A DNA stretch of 46,235 bases, taken from the NCBI GenBank assembly GCA_017436245.1, contig JAFSDN010000051.1, forward strand, positions 1 to 46,235. The letters are read 5' to 3'. Each line of letters begins with the position of its first letter. The first letter of the stretch is position 1. The notes beneath the pieces are model-generated. The model was not told the origin of the DNA, ran no database searches, and saw only the letters and a list, made by a program, of their open reading frames with translations. The stretch is from Clostridia bacterium (GTDB lineage Bacteria > Bacillota > Clostridia > Monoglobales > Monoglobaceae). Both the position numbers and the translations under genes were made by a program. Below are positions 8,910 through 17,220 of this stretch, piece by piece.

Positions 8910-9758
8910 ATGAACAAAAAAACAGCACTTGTGGTTATGGCAGCAGGTATGGGAAGCAGATTCGGAGGTCTCAAGCAGATTGCACCCGTTGGTCCCAACG
9001 GAGAAATCATACTTGACTTTTCAGTTTATGATGCCGTAAAGGCAGGCTTTGATAAAGCAGTATTCATTATAAGACGTGATATTGAAAAGGACTTCCGTGA
9101 AATCGCAGGAAAACGAATTGAAAAAATGATTGATGTTGAATATGTTTTTCAGGATATGGAAAAACTCCCCGACGGATTTTCGGTTCCCACCGAGCGAACA
9201 AAGCCCTGGGGAACAGGTCATGCGGTTTACTGCACAAAGGACGTGATTGACAGTCCCTTTGCTCTTATCAATGCAGACGACTATTACGGTCAGAAGTCAT
9301 ACCGGATTCTGCACGATAATCTCATCGCCAACAACGAAACCTGCATGGTTGGTTTCACTCTTGGCAACACCATTACCGAAAACGGAACCGTTGCGCGAGG
9401 CGTTTGCGAAGTTGAAAACGGATTTTTGAAAAGAGTTGTTGAACACACAGCTTTGGACAAAAACAGCGGAATTCCCCTTGACACCATTGTTTCAATGAAT
9501 ATGTGGGGACTTTTGCCTTCCATTTTTGATGACATTGAAAGTGATTTTGTGAAATTTCTCAGCAATCTTTCAAACCCCCTGAAGGACGAATTTTACATTC
9601 CCTTTGTGGTGGATAACAAAATTCAGACCAAGGGCGAAAAGGTCCGCGTTCTTGAAACAGACGAAAAATGGTATGGAGTTACATATAAAGAAGATAAAAA
9701 CACCGTGGTTGAAGCAATGCAAAAATTTGTAAAGGATGGATATTACGATGGAATTTAA
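8910..9758 (+). CDS. Sugar-1-phosphate nucleotidyltransferase (NTP-transferase family)
   Basis: This 282-residue protein has the N-terminal nucleotide-binding signature MAAGMGSRFGGLKQ (about residues 10-23), where family members have GxGxR, and an NADDYYG metal-binding segment near 120. The family transfers an NMP from NTP to a sugar 1-phosphate, releasing pyrophosphate. The next gene encodes a NahK-type anomeric hexosamine kinase and overlaps this one by 11 nt. A likely pair reaction is therefore GlcNAc/GalNAc to the 1-phosphate and then to the UDP-sugar; this is inferred from context. An AmgK-MurU-like salvage of cell-wall amino sugars is the alternative. AGGAGATG precedes the ATG. Confidence 0.85.
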   Translation: MNKKTALVVMAAGMGSRFGGLKQIAPVGPNGEIILDFSVYDAVKAGFDKAVFIIRRDIEKDFREIAGKRIEKMIDVEYVFQDMEKLPDGFSVPTERTKPWGTGHAVYCTKDVIDSPFALINADDYYGQKSYRILHDNLIANNETCMVGFTLGNTITENGTVARGVCEVENGFLKRVVEHTALDKNSGIPLDTIVSMNMWGLLPSIFDDIESDFVKFLSNLSNPLKDEFYIPFVVDNKIQTKGEKVRVLETDEKWYGVTYKEDKNTVVEAMQKFVKDGYYDGI

Positions 9759-10821
9759 TTTAAAGGAAGTCTGTGCCCAGTTCAATGTTGAAACAACCAT
9801 CGAAGGGTACGGAAACGGTCACATAAACGACACGTATCTTTGTGAAGCGGCACCAAGAGTTATACTCCAGAGAATCAACACAAAGGTGTTCAAAAATCCT
9901 CATGAGGTTATGGAGAACATATTCAACGTAACCGACCATTTAAGAAAGAAAATCATCAAGGCAGGCGGCAATCCTGACCGTGAGACTCTCAACGTAATCA
10001 AAACCCGCGACGGAAAGAATTACTATCAGCTTGATGATGATAACTTTTTCAGAATGTATAAATTTGTTGAGGACAGCGTAAGCTTTGAAACGGTTGAAAA
10101 CCCAATTCAGCTGTATCATGCAGGAACAGCTTTCGGAAGGTTCCAGAATATGCTTGACGATTATCCTGCCGACAGTCTCTTTGAAACAATTGTGGACTTT
10201 CACAACACACCCGAAAGAGTGAAGCAGCTTGAAGCCGCAATCAGCAAAAACGCTGCGGGCAGACTTGTTGCCGTTCAGAACGAAATCAGCGATGCTCTTG
10301 ACTATGCAAAGTATGCATCAAAAATCACGGACGAAATCGCAAAGGGAACTGTTCCTCTGAGAGTTACCCACAACGACACCAAGCTGAACAACGTCCTCTT
10401 TGACAAGGATACCTTTGAAGGGGTTTGCGTCATTGACCTTGACACCGTTATGCCCGGTTCAGTTCTTTATGACTTTGGTGATGCTCTGAGATTCGGTGCT
10501 TCAAGCGGAACAGAAGATGAACAGGATTTGGACAAAATCTGGTTTGACCTTGAAAAATTTGAACAGTTTGCAAAGGGCTTCCTTGGTCAGACTGCAACAT
10601 GTCTCACCGAAAAGGAAATTGAACTTTTGCCCATGTCGGCACTTCTTATGACATATGAGTGCGGCATCCGTTTTCTTGCAGACTATCTCAATGGCGACAC
10701 ATACTTCAAGGTTCATATGGAAAACCACAACCTTTACCGTGCAAGAACACAATTCAAGCTGGTTAAGGACATTGAAAGCAAGTTTGACGAAATGCATAAG
10801 ATTATCAAAAAGTATATATAA
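9748..10821 (+). CDS. NahK-like N-acetylhexosamine 1-kinase (APH fold)
   Basis: This 357-residue kinase of the aminoglycoside-phosphotransferase fold resembles Bifidobacterium NahK (LnpB) along its length: YGNGHINDTYL near the N-terminus, LRVTHNDTKLNNVLFD with the catalytic Asp (about 207-214), IDLDTVMPGS (about 229-238) with the metal-binding Asp, and the DFGDALRFGAS and MTYECGIRFLADYL segments. NahK phosphorylates the anomeric OH of GlcNAc or GalNAc, for example after lacto-N-biose cleavage. No lacto-N-biose phosphorylase gene is in the window. The ATG at 9748 overlaps the preceding gene by 11 nt and has AAAGGA about 10 nt upstream; the in-frame ATG at 9736 is less likely. A strong terminator follows. 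Confidence 0.87.
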   Translation: MEFNLKEVCAQFNVETTIEGYGNGHINDTYLCEAAPRVILQRINTKVFKNPHEVMENIFNVTDHLRKKIIKAGGNPDRETLNVIKTRDGKNYYQLDDDNFFRMYKFVEDSVSFETVENPIQLYHAGTAFGRFQNMLDDYPADSLFETIVDFHNTPERVKQLEAAISKNAAGRLVAVQNEISDALDYAKYASKITDEIAKGTVPLRVTHNDTKLNNVLFDKDTFEGVCVIDLDTVMPGSVLYDFGDALRFGASSGTEDEQDLDKIWFDLEKFEQFAKGFLGQTATCLTEKEIELLPMSALLMTYECGIRFLADYLNGDTYFKVHMENHNLYRARTQFKLVKDIESKFDEMHKIIKKYI

Positions 10822-10830
10822 TCTCTGAGG

Positions 10831-10860
10831 CGGTTGACCTTTTGGGTCAACCGTCTTTAG
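10831..10860 (+). terminator. Terminator after the NahK-like gene
   Basis: CGGTTGACC (10831-10839) pairs perfectly with GGTCAACCG (10845-10853) around a TTTTG loop. A T-rich tail follows. Confidence 0.85.
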
Positions 10861-10895
10861 TTTCTCACAATTCACAAATTATTCAAAAAAAGTTA

Positions 10896-10924
10896 TTGTA
10901 TATTTCACCCACTTATGCTATACT
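10896..10924 (+). promoter_or_regulatory. Promoter of the DUF1385-prmC operon
   Basis: TTGTAT (10896-10901) and TATACT (10919-10924) have a 17-nt spacer, about 28 nt before the ATG at 10952. Confidence 0.6.
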
Positions 10925-10951
10925 GTATACAGGAAAGTAAAGGTGATTAAA

Positions 10952-11917
10952 ATGAGCAAAAAAAGCTGCGAAATTAAAAAACACAAAACCTCCATCGGTG
11001 GTCAGGCTGTGATTGAGGGCGTTATGATGCGTGGTCCCGAAAAAATTGCAACAGCTGTACGCAAGCCCGACGGAGAAATCGAGATGGAAGAAAAACCCAT
11101 CGGAAAGGGCAGAAAGAATAAAATCCTGAAGCTTCCCATCATCCGTGGATGCATTAACTTTTTTGATTCGATGATTCTGGGAATACAGTCTCTTATGTAC
11201 TCCGCAAAATTCTTTGATATTGACGATGACGGAAATCAGGTTGAAGAAGAACCCGGAAAGTTTGAACAATGGCTGAACAAAAAGCTGGGCAGCGAAAAGG
11301 CAACAACCGCCGTAATTTACATAGCTGTTGTGATGTCACTTTTCTTCAGCGTAGGCCTGTTCATCCTTCTTCCTGCGGTGATTTCGGAATTTTTCCGCGG
11401 ATTCATCAAAAATCATCTTGCAATAACGATAATTGAAGGTGCGGTCAGAATTGCAATATTTATGACTTATATCCTCCTTGTTTCACGAATGAAAGACATA
11501 AAAAGAGTGTTCATGTATCACGGTGCAGAGCATAAAACCATCAACTGCTACGAAAGCGGCGAAGAACTTACGGTTGAAAATGTACGCCGTCACACACGTC
11601 TGCATCCACGTTGCGGAACAAGCTTTCTGCTGATTGTTATGGTAATCAGTATAATTATATTCTGGTTCATCACAATCACGCACCCCATACTCCGTATTCT
11701 TGTGAAGTTGGCATTGCTCCCCGTTGTTGCAGGAATTTCCTACGAGATTATTAAATTTGCAGGCCGTCACGACAACTGGTTCACAGCTGCAATCAGTGCT
11801 CCCGGAAAATGGTTCCAGCACGTCACAACCAACGAGCCTGACGACAGTCAGATTGAAGTTGCAATAACAGCCTTCAAGGCCGTTATGCCCGAAAACAAGG
11901 AAGAAGCAAAATGGTAA
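10952..11917 (+). CDS. DUF1385 (YqhQ-like) integral membrane protein
   Basis: This 321-residue protein has the DUF1385 signatures IGGQAVIEGVMMRGPEK near the N-terminus and YHGAEHKTINCYE in the middle. Several hydrophobic segments (about 120-150, 160-180, 235-275) indicate a multi-pass membrane protein. Its biochemical role is not established. In many Clostridia it sits immediately before prmC, as here, where the two overlap by 7 nt. AAAGGTG lies 6 nt before the ATG at 10952; the GTG at 10943 is within that ribosome site and is not used. Confidence 0.9.
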   Translation: MSKKSCEIKKHKTSIGGQAVIEGVMMRGPEKIATAVRKPDGEIEMEEKPIGKGRKNKILKLPIIRGCINFFDSMILGIQSLMYSAKFFDIDDDGNQVEEEPGKFEQWLNKKLGSEKATTAVIYIAVVMSLFFSVGLFILLPAVISEFFRGFIKNHLAITIIEGAVRIAIFMTYILLVSRMKDIKRVFMYHGAEHKTINCYESGEELTVENVRRHTRLHPRCGTSFLLIVMVISIIIFWFITITHPILRILVKLALLPVVAGISYEIIKFAGRHDNWFTAAISAPGKWFQHVTTNEPDDSQIEVAITAFKAVMPENKEEAKW

Positions 11918-12744
11918 AACTAAAATCACTGCGAAGAGCCTCTGTTGAAAAACTTATTTCAGCAGAGAACGACAGCCCAACTGCTGACGTTGACAGCATT
12001 CTTCTTTCCCTTGGCTTTTCAAAATCGGATATAATAATTGGCGAAAAGGAAATTACTCCAAAAGCACATGAGAATTTTCAAAACGCCCTTGAACGCCTGC
12101 TTGCGGGCGAACCTGTTCAATACATTGTTGGTGGCTGTGAATTTATGTCCCTTTGGTTCAAGGTAAACTCTTCAACACTGATTCCAAGATGCGATACCGA
12201 AATCCTTGTTGAACAACTGATTGAAAAGCTGAACGGCAAAGCGGTAAACATCCTTGACATCGGAACAGGCTCCGGATGCATCGCCATAAGTCTTGCGCAT
12301 TATCTGCCAAAGTCAAAAGTCCTGTCGGTTGATATTTCCGGCAATGCTCTGAAAACTGCCAAAGAAAATGCCCTTTTGAACAAGGTTGACAGCAGATGTA
12401 ACTTTGAAAAATGTGACATTATGAATCAGATTCCCAACTTTTTACCTGACGTAATTGTGTCAAATCCTCCTTATATTCCAAGCCAGGACATTGACTCACT
12501 TGACCGAAAGGTAAAGGACTTTGAGCCCTTGTCGGCATTAATCGGCGGTGGTGAAGACGGTCTTGACTTTTACAGAAGAATTTCGGCAGACATGCCCCTT
12601 TCACCAAAAGGCATTCTCGCCTTTGAAGTTGGAATCGGACAAGCTGCGGATGTTGCTGAAATTATGTCCCGACGCTTTGAAAATATAGAAATAAAAAAAG
12701 ACCTGAGCGGCATTGACCGCACAGTTATGGGAAACCTTAAATAA
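11911..12744 (+). CDS. prmC: Peptide chain release factor N5-glutamine methyltransferase
   Basis: PrmC methylates the Gln of the GGQ motif in release factors RF1 and RF2 with S-adenosylmethionine, which speeds translation termination. The 277-residue protein has a helical N-domain, the SAM loop LDIGTGSGCIA (about residues 115-125) and the catalytic NPPYIPS (about 184-190), all family diagnostics. It overlaps the DUF1385 gene by 7 nt. Many Clostridia carry prfA next to prmC; here prfA is absent and a terminator follows. Confidence 0.95.
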   Translation: MVKLKSLRRASVEKLISAENDSPTADVDSILLSLGFSKSDIIIGEKEITPKAHENFQNALERLLAGEPVQYIVGGCEFMSLWFKVNSSTLIPRCDTEILVEQLIEKLNGKAVNILDIGTGSGCIAISLAHYLPKSKVLSVDISGNALKTAKENALLNKVDSRCNFEKCDIMNQIPNFLPDVIVSNPPYIPSQDIDSLDRKVKDFEPLSALIGGGEDGLDFYRRISADMPLSPKGILAFEVGIGQAADVAEIMSRRFENIEIKKDLSGIDRTVMGNLK

Positions 12745-12758
12745 GCAATATTAAAAGT

Positions 12759-12797
12759 ATTGGAGTTGTTGCATTTTGCACCAACTCCAATGTTTTT
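12759..12797 (+). terminator. Terminator after prmC
   Basis: ATTGGAGTTG (12759-12768) pairs with CAACTCCAAT (12782-12791), and the loop contains a further TGCA/TGCA pairing. GTTTTT follows. The T-run doubles as the left copy of the direct repeat flanking the adjacent MITE-like element. Confidence 0.85.
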
Positions 12798-12942
12798 AGG
12801 TTCTTTATCAAATGTTGGGGTTTAGTACAAAAAAGATGTTTCGACTACGCTCAACATGACCTTGTAACGGCAAGCTTTAGTCATTCTGAGCGCAGCGAAA
12901 AATCTTTACAAAGTATTTACCCCAACATTTGTTATAGAACCT
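12798..12942. mobile_element. MITE-like palindromic element, 145 bp, with apparent target duplication
   Basis: The outer inverted repeats are nearly perfect: 12798-12828 (AGGTTCTTTATCAAATG...) against 12913-12942 (...CATTTGTTATAGAACCT). Inside is a second imperfect palindrome carrying TCGACTACGCTCAACATGAC on one arm and GTCATTCTGAGCGCAGCGAA on the other, a motif I recall as a dispersed repeat in many bacterial genomes. GTTTTT flanks both sides (12792-12797 and 12943-12948), as a 6-bp target-site duplication would. It has no coding capacity, so it would need a transposase in trans. It lies between convergent prmC and murC, and the right flank overlaps the murC stop codon. Confidence 0.7.
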
Positions 12943-12946
12943 GTTT

Positions 12947-14338
12947 TTATTCCCCTTTTTCAACCAGCGAATATCCCAATTTGAAAATATCGCCTGCGCC
13001 CATGGTGATTATCATATCTCCGGGCTTGATTCTTTCCAGAACATAACGCTTAATCGCATCGGAATCATTGATATAAGTACCGCCCTTCATAAGACTGACA
13101 ACATCACAGGAATGAATTGTTCCGTCATATTCCTCACGGGCAGGATAAACATCTGTCACAATGGTTTTGTCTGCAAGACCGAGGCTTTTTGCAAAATCGG
13201 CAGTAAACGCCTTGGTTCTTGAATAGGTATGGGGCTGAAAAATGCACCATACATCGCCTTTTGCAATTTTCTTTGCGGCGTTGAGAGTGCTTTCAATTTC
13301 GGTGGGATGATGAGCATAATCATCAATCACCACAGCTCCCCCAACCTCGCCCAGCTTTTCAAATCTGCGTTTTGTTCCGCAAAAGCTTTCAAGGCCACGC
13401 TTGATTGACTCAACATCAACTCCCAGCTGCCATGCAGCCGCAAAAGCCCCCAGAGCATTTCGCACGTTATGGTCGCCATGCACCGAAAGTTCAAGGGTTG
13501 CGGCATATTCGCCATAGGCATAAACCTCAAGCTGAGTGAGCCCTTTTTCGTTTATTACGACATTTTTTGCATAAAAATCGTTACTTTCACTAATCATGCC
13601 ATAATTCACAACTTTTATCTCAACATTTTCAACAACACTTTTTATGTTTTTATCGTCAGAACATACAATAATGCACCCAAGAGGTGAATTTAGTCTTGTA
13701 AATTTCTGAAAAGCTGTTATAATATGATTAATATCAGTAAAATAATCAAGATGGTCTTCTTCGACATTTGTGATTACTGAAACAAACGGATTGAAATGCA
13801 GGAAGCTTTCCACATACTCACAGGCCTCAAAAACAAGGTAATCATCGTTGCCGATTTTGTAGTTGCCCCCAATTTGAGGAAGCTCTCCTCCAACCAGAAT
13901 TGACGGTTCAAGACCTGCTTCAAGAAGAATCAGCGACAGCATTGATGTTGTTGTGGTTTTTCCGTGTGTTCCGGCAACAGCAATGGGGAATTTGAATTTT
14001 TTCATCAATTGTCCAAGCAATTCGGCACGCTCCATCATCGGAATTCCAAGGGACTTTGCCTTGACAAGTTCAGGATTGTTTTCAGGAATTGCCGCCGTAT
14101 AACACACAAGGTCGGGATCTTCCACCGCTTCTGCGTTGTGCCCGATATGCACTTTAATTCCTTCACGCATTAATCGACGTACAATTTCGGTCTCCGTTCG
14201 GTCCGAACCCGAAACGCTGTAACCAAAATATTTCAGCATATGCGCAAGCGCGCTCATACTGATTCCGCCGATTCCCACCATATGTATATGTGCATTCTCG
14301 GGAAGATTGGAAAGCTGGATATTTTTCAATTGTTTCAT
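12947..14338 (-). CDS. murC: UDP-N-acetylmuramate-L-alanine ligase
   Basis: MurC adds L-Ala to UDP-MurNAc with ATP, the first amino acid step of the peptidoglycan stem, in the cytoplasm. The 463 residues show the UDP-binding MVGIGGISMSALA (about 20-32), the ATP-binding AGTHGKTTTT (about 118-127), VITNVEEDHLDY and the C-terminal ligase domain. AAGGAG directly abuts the ATG at 14338, leaving no spacer, so a TTG three codons later (14329, spacing 9 nt) may be the real start. The MITE-like element lies immediately beyond the stop, so its hairpin would be in the murC mRNA. Confidence 0.97.
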   Translation of the reverse strand: MKQLKNIQLSNLPENAHIHMVGIGGISMSALAHMLKYFGYSVSGSDRTETEIVRRLMREGIKVHIGHNAEAVEDPDLVCYTAAIPENNPELVKAKSLGIPMMERAELLGQLMKKFKFPIAVAGTHGKTTTTSMLSLILLEAGLEPSILVGGELPQIGGNYKIGNDDYLVFEACEYVESFLHFNPFVSVITNVEEDHLDYFTDINHIITAFQKFTRLNSPLGCIIVCSDDKNIKSVVENVEIKVVNYGMISESNDFYAKNVVINEKGLTQLEVYAYGEYAATLELSVHGDHNVRNALGAFAAAWQLGVDVESIKRGLESFCGTKRRFEKLGEVGGAVVIDDYAHHPTEIESTLNAAKKIAKGDVWCIFQPHTYSRTKAFTADFAKSLGLADKTIVTDVYPAREEYDGTIHSCDVVSLMKGGTYINDSDAIKRYVLERIKPGDMIITMGAGDIFKLGYSLVEKGE

Positions 14339-14380
14339 CTCCTTAGGATTTTGTCAGAAATAAATAACCTTTATAAGGAT

Positions 14381-14409
14381 ATTTTAACACAAAATTCAAA
14401 ATATATCAA
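14381..14409 (-). promoter_or_regulatory. Promoter of murC
   Basis: TTGATA at 14409-14404 and TAAAAT at 14386-14381 are separated by 17 nt, about 43 nt upstream of the start codon. Confidence 0.6.
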
Positions 14410-14494
14410 TATAAGTTATTATATTAATATTTAATATTTTTATTCAGCAAATAATTAAAAAGATATAATCTATTTACAAAGGTGGGTGCATTTT

Positions 14495-14770
14495 ATGCAA
14501 ATCACTGACATCAAAGTCAGAAAAATCAACGCAGAAGGCAGAATGAAAGCCGTTGTTTCTGTAACATTCGATGATTCTTTTGTTGTTCATGACATCAAAG
14601 TTATCGAAGGACAGGAAAAACTTTTCATCGCAATGCCGAGCCGCAAAACTCCCGACGGTGAATTCAAGGATATTGCACATCCTATCAACGCCGAAATGAG
14701 GGAGCTCCTTCAGAAGATGATTCTTGAAAAGTACGAAGAATCTTTGAACGAAACAGCATTTGAAGAATAG
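14495..14770 (+). CDS. spoVG: Septation and sporulation regulator SpoVG
   Basis: This 91-residue protein matches SpoVG from [10 protein letters not shown] through [23 protein letters not shown] to [18 protein letters not shown], the most conserved part. SpoVG is a small nucleic-acid-binding protein that affects asymmetric septation and, in other Firmicutes, virulence and cell-wall genes. The ATG at 14495 gives the canonical N-terminus, with GGTGGG upstream. The GTG at 14486 lies within that site. A TATAAT at 14464-14469 lacks a convincing -35. It is a single-gene unit, divergent from murC, followed by a bidirectional terminator. Confidence 0.96.
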   Translation: MQITDIKVRKINAEGRMKAVVSVTFDDSFVVHDIKVIEGQEKLFIAMPSRKTPDGEFKDIAHPINAEMRELLQKMILEKYEESLNETAFEE

Positions 14771-14787
14771 GACATAAAAAATAAAGT

Positions 14788-14837
14788 AAAAAAGTGATAA
14801 TGTTCCGTCGTGTCAGGCGAAATTTTATCACTTTTTT
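14788..14837. terminator. Bidirectional terminator between spoVG and the GT-CsaB gene
   Basis: A 13-bp stem, AAAAAAGTGATAA (14788-14800) with TTATCACTTTTTT (14825-14837), encloses a 24-nt loop. There is a T-run on both strands, serving the two converging genes. Confidence 0.85.
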
Positions 14838-14871
14838 CTTTTTGCTTAAACTCACAATGCTCAAAAAATGC

Positions 14872-17154
14872 CTATCTGAGCAAATCAAGCATCATTTCAA
14901 CATTTTTGGTTGCAAGAATTTTGTACTGCCTGCTCTTTTCCTCCAAGCCTGAGCATATTTCCTCACGATTTTCAAATATGCTGTCGGCATAATCACACAT
15001 CTTTTTCACATCAACATTACGGGCATCTACCAAAAACTTTTGCTCAATACTTTCCATAACCGCAGTAACCTTGGGGTCATAATCAATTGCAATGGCAGGC
15101 ACAGCATTTTTTGCCGCATAAATCAGCGTGTGAAGTCTCATTCCAAGAACAAGCTCTGACTTTCCCACAATTCCCAGCATTATCTCAGGCGAAATGCCTT
15201 TTTCAAGGATTGAACATTCTCCCTTTATCATTCCTGCAATACGTTCGGAAATATTGCGATCAAAGCCGTCCTGCATGGAAATAACCAATGGGGTCACGCC
15301 ATACTTGTCTCGCACATATTCAGCAAATTGAGCAACCTGGCTTTCCAGATTTTTGTCGCTGTTTTTCCATTCCCTCACCGCCACTGCAAAAAATCTTTTG
15401 CCTTCAGAGAGCCCCGCCTTGTTCAATGCCGAAGCAATAGCCTTTTCGCTTCCGCTTTCAAGAGAAAAAACAGGGTCGGCAGTAACAAAAACAGGAATAT
15501 CCTTTGCAACAAGTCCCTCAAGTTCATCCTTTGACGATTTTTCACGCAGGGTAATCAAATCTGTTTTGTTAACAGCCTTTTTCAGTTTTCTTCGGTTTGT
15601 ATCTTTGCAGATAGGTCCAATGCCGTTGGCATAAATCATAACCTTTGCACCGCAGATTTTTGCAATCCGCATTATGGCAAGATAATAATATAACGATTTT
15701 GAACTGGTCACATCCTGAAGCAAACTTCCGCCGCCGCTCACCAAAAGCTTAGTTTTTCTGAGCGCTCCAAAAATTTTGCATATACTGAATCTGTCAATTG
15801 AATCCACCCCATACAGCCTTGCTGTTTCCTGAGGATTTTTGGACAATACTGTTATATTGAGGTTGGGACATTTTTCACGGAGACCCTTGACAATTGCCGT
15901 CAGAATGGCATCATCACCGCTGTTGTGAAAGCCGTAATACCCCGAAAGCATCACATCAATGCTCCGTTTGCTGTTTCCGTGATAAATATATTTGTCAATA
16001 TCCTCAAATTCCGACTTTTCAACATCATTAATCTTCGAATCTTTTATGATTGAAACATACATCTTCATGGCATCATCAGCCATTGTTTCAACCGAATAAT
16101 ATTTTTTCACCGTTTCAATTGAAAAATCGCCAAGATGCTTGCGATACTCTTCTTTTTCGGGGTCAAGAATTGCAAGAATGTCATCACGTAATTTTTCTTT
16201 TGTTGTCATTTCGCAGCCACGGCAGCAAAAGTTGGTGTCAATTGACACCTGAAGCTTGTCTTCATCAAAAATGCCAATATATCCCTCATTGCCCGCAATG
16301 ACAGCAGGCTTTCTGCATGCCATCGCTTCAAGCGCGGCACGGCTTACACCAACAAAAACATCTCCCGAGGCAACAAATTTATTAATATTGGTGCGTCCGT
16401 TTGTTGTGATAACAACTCTTCTGCCCATTTTTGTGTTCATGGCAGAGGCTTCCTGATTTATGCTCTCAAAATCATTTCCGCCGCCAACAACAACAACTTC
16501 AAGATTATCAATCCTCTTGCAAAGGTCGGGAATCGCTTCAATCAGCTTGTGTGCCGCAAAGCTTCGGTCAACATCCATACGGCTGACATAAACAATCCTG
16601 GTTCTGTCTTTTCCAAACTCAAATTCCTTTGCCACATCCGAAAAATCAACATTTTCCGAAAACTTTTCCATATCAACACCGTTTATGGTAACACGGATGT
16701 TATCAGGTTCACAGTTATAATTGTCAACCAGATATTTTTTTATGTCATCACTAACCGCCAGAGACCGATCACCCCAATTTGTCAGCAAATTAAGGGGGAA
16801 TCGGGTGTCAAACACCCAATGGGCGGTGGTAACAAATCTGAATTTATACTTTTTTTGAAGTCTTCCGCACAAAAAGCCCGGAATTCTTGCATGAGCATGA
16901 ACCACATCAATATTATTATCAAGAATAATTCTTTCAAGCCTGCTGTACGCTTTACGCATATCACCCACAGACTTACTGTGCAAAGGCGCCTCAAAATGCT
17001 TAATTCCCGCGCCCTCAAGCTCCGAAACATATGCTCCGCCGTTGGATACAACAAAAACCTCAACTCCGCGACGTGCCAAAGCCTTTGAAAGCTCAACAAT
17101 ATGCGTTTCCGCGCCTCCGATATCCAACTGCATAGTTGCCATTAAAACTCTCAT
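14872..17154 (-). CDS. Fusion of GT4 glycosyltransferase and CsaB-type polysaccharide pyruvyl transferase
   Basis: This 760-residue protein has two enzymes in one chain. Residues 1 to about 375 are a GT4 (GT-B fold) glycosyltransferase, with MATMQLDIGGAETHIVELS for the acceptor side and GVSRAALEAMACRKP near 275 for the donor nucleotide. Residues from about 396 to the end are a CsaB-type pyruvyl transferase, with LSGYYGFHNSGDDAIL, VSGGGSLLQD, and near the end LVLGMRLHTLIYAA. CsaB puts a ketal pyruvate on secondary cell-wall polymer, the ligand of SLH-domain proteins. The fusion could couple a sugar addition to its pyruvylation, which is an inference. ATG 17154 follows GGAG and is preferred over ATG 17166. 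The LCP gene lies 67 nt upstream on the same strand. Confidence 0.9.
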   Translation of the reverse strand: MRVLMATMQLDIGGAETHIVELSKALARRGVEVFVVSNGGAYVSELEGAGIKHFEAPLHSKSVGDMRKAYSRLERIILDNNIDVVHAHARIPGFLCGRLQKKYKFRFVTTAHWVFDTRFPLNLLTNWGDRSLAVSDDIKKYLVDNYNCEPDNIRVTINGVDMEKFSENVDFSDVAKEFEFGKDRTRIVYVSRMDVDRSFAAHKLIEAIPDLCKRIDNLEVVVVGGGNDFESINQEASAMNTKMGRRVVITTNGRTNINKFVASGDVFVGVSRAALEAMACRKPAVIAGNEGYIGIFDEDKLQVSIDTNFCCRGCEMTTKEKLRDDILAILDPEKEEYRKHLGDFSIETVKKYYSVETMADDAMKMYVSIIKDSKINDVEKSEFEDIDKYIYHGNSKRSIDVMLSGYYGFHNSGDDAILTAIVKGLREKCPNLNITVLSKNPQETARLYGVDSIDRFSICKIFGALRKTKLLVSGGGSLLQDVTSSKSLYYYLAIMRIAKICGAKVMIYANGIGPICKDTNRRKLKKAVNKTDLITLREKSSKDELEGLVAKDIPVFVTADPVFSLESGSEKAIASALNKAGLSEGKRFFAVAVREWKNSDKNLESQVAQFAEYVRDKYGVTPLVISMQDGFDRNISERIAGMIKGECSILEKGISPEIMLGIVGKSELVLGMRLHTLIYAAKNAVPAIAIDYDPKVTAVMESIEQKFLVDARNVDVKKMCDYADSIFENREEICSGLEEKSRQYKILATKNVEMMLDLLR

Positions 17155-17220
17155 AACAATCTCCATTGCCCAACAGGGCTGTCACAACGTGCTTCACACG
17201 TCAAAGCTTCTTTTTTAATA

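Noticed and set aside
14339..14494. Sigma-H promoter for spoVG
   Set aside because: An AAGGATAT near 14375 resembles a sigma-H -35, but no GAAT-type -10 lies at the right distance. A TATAAT at 14464 lacks a -35.
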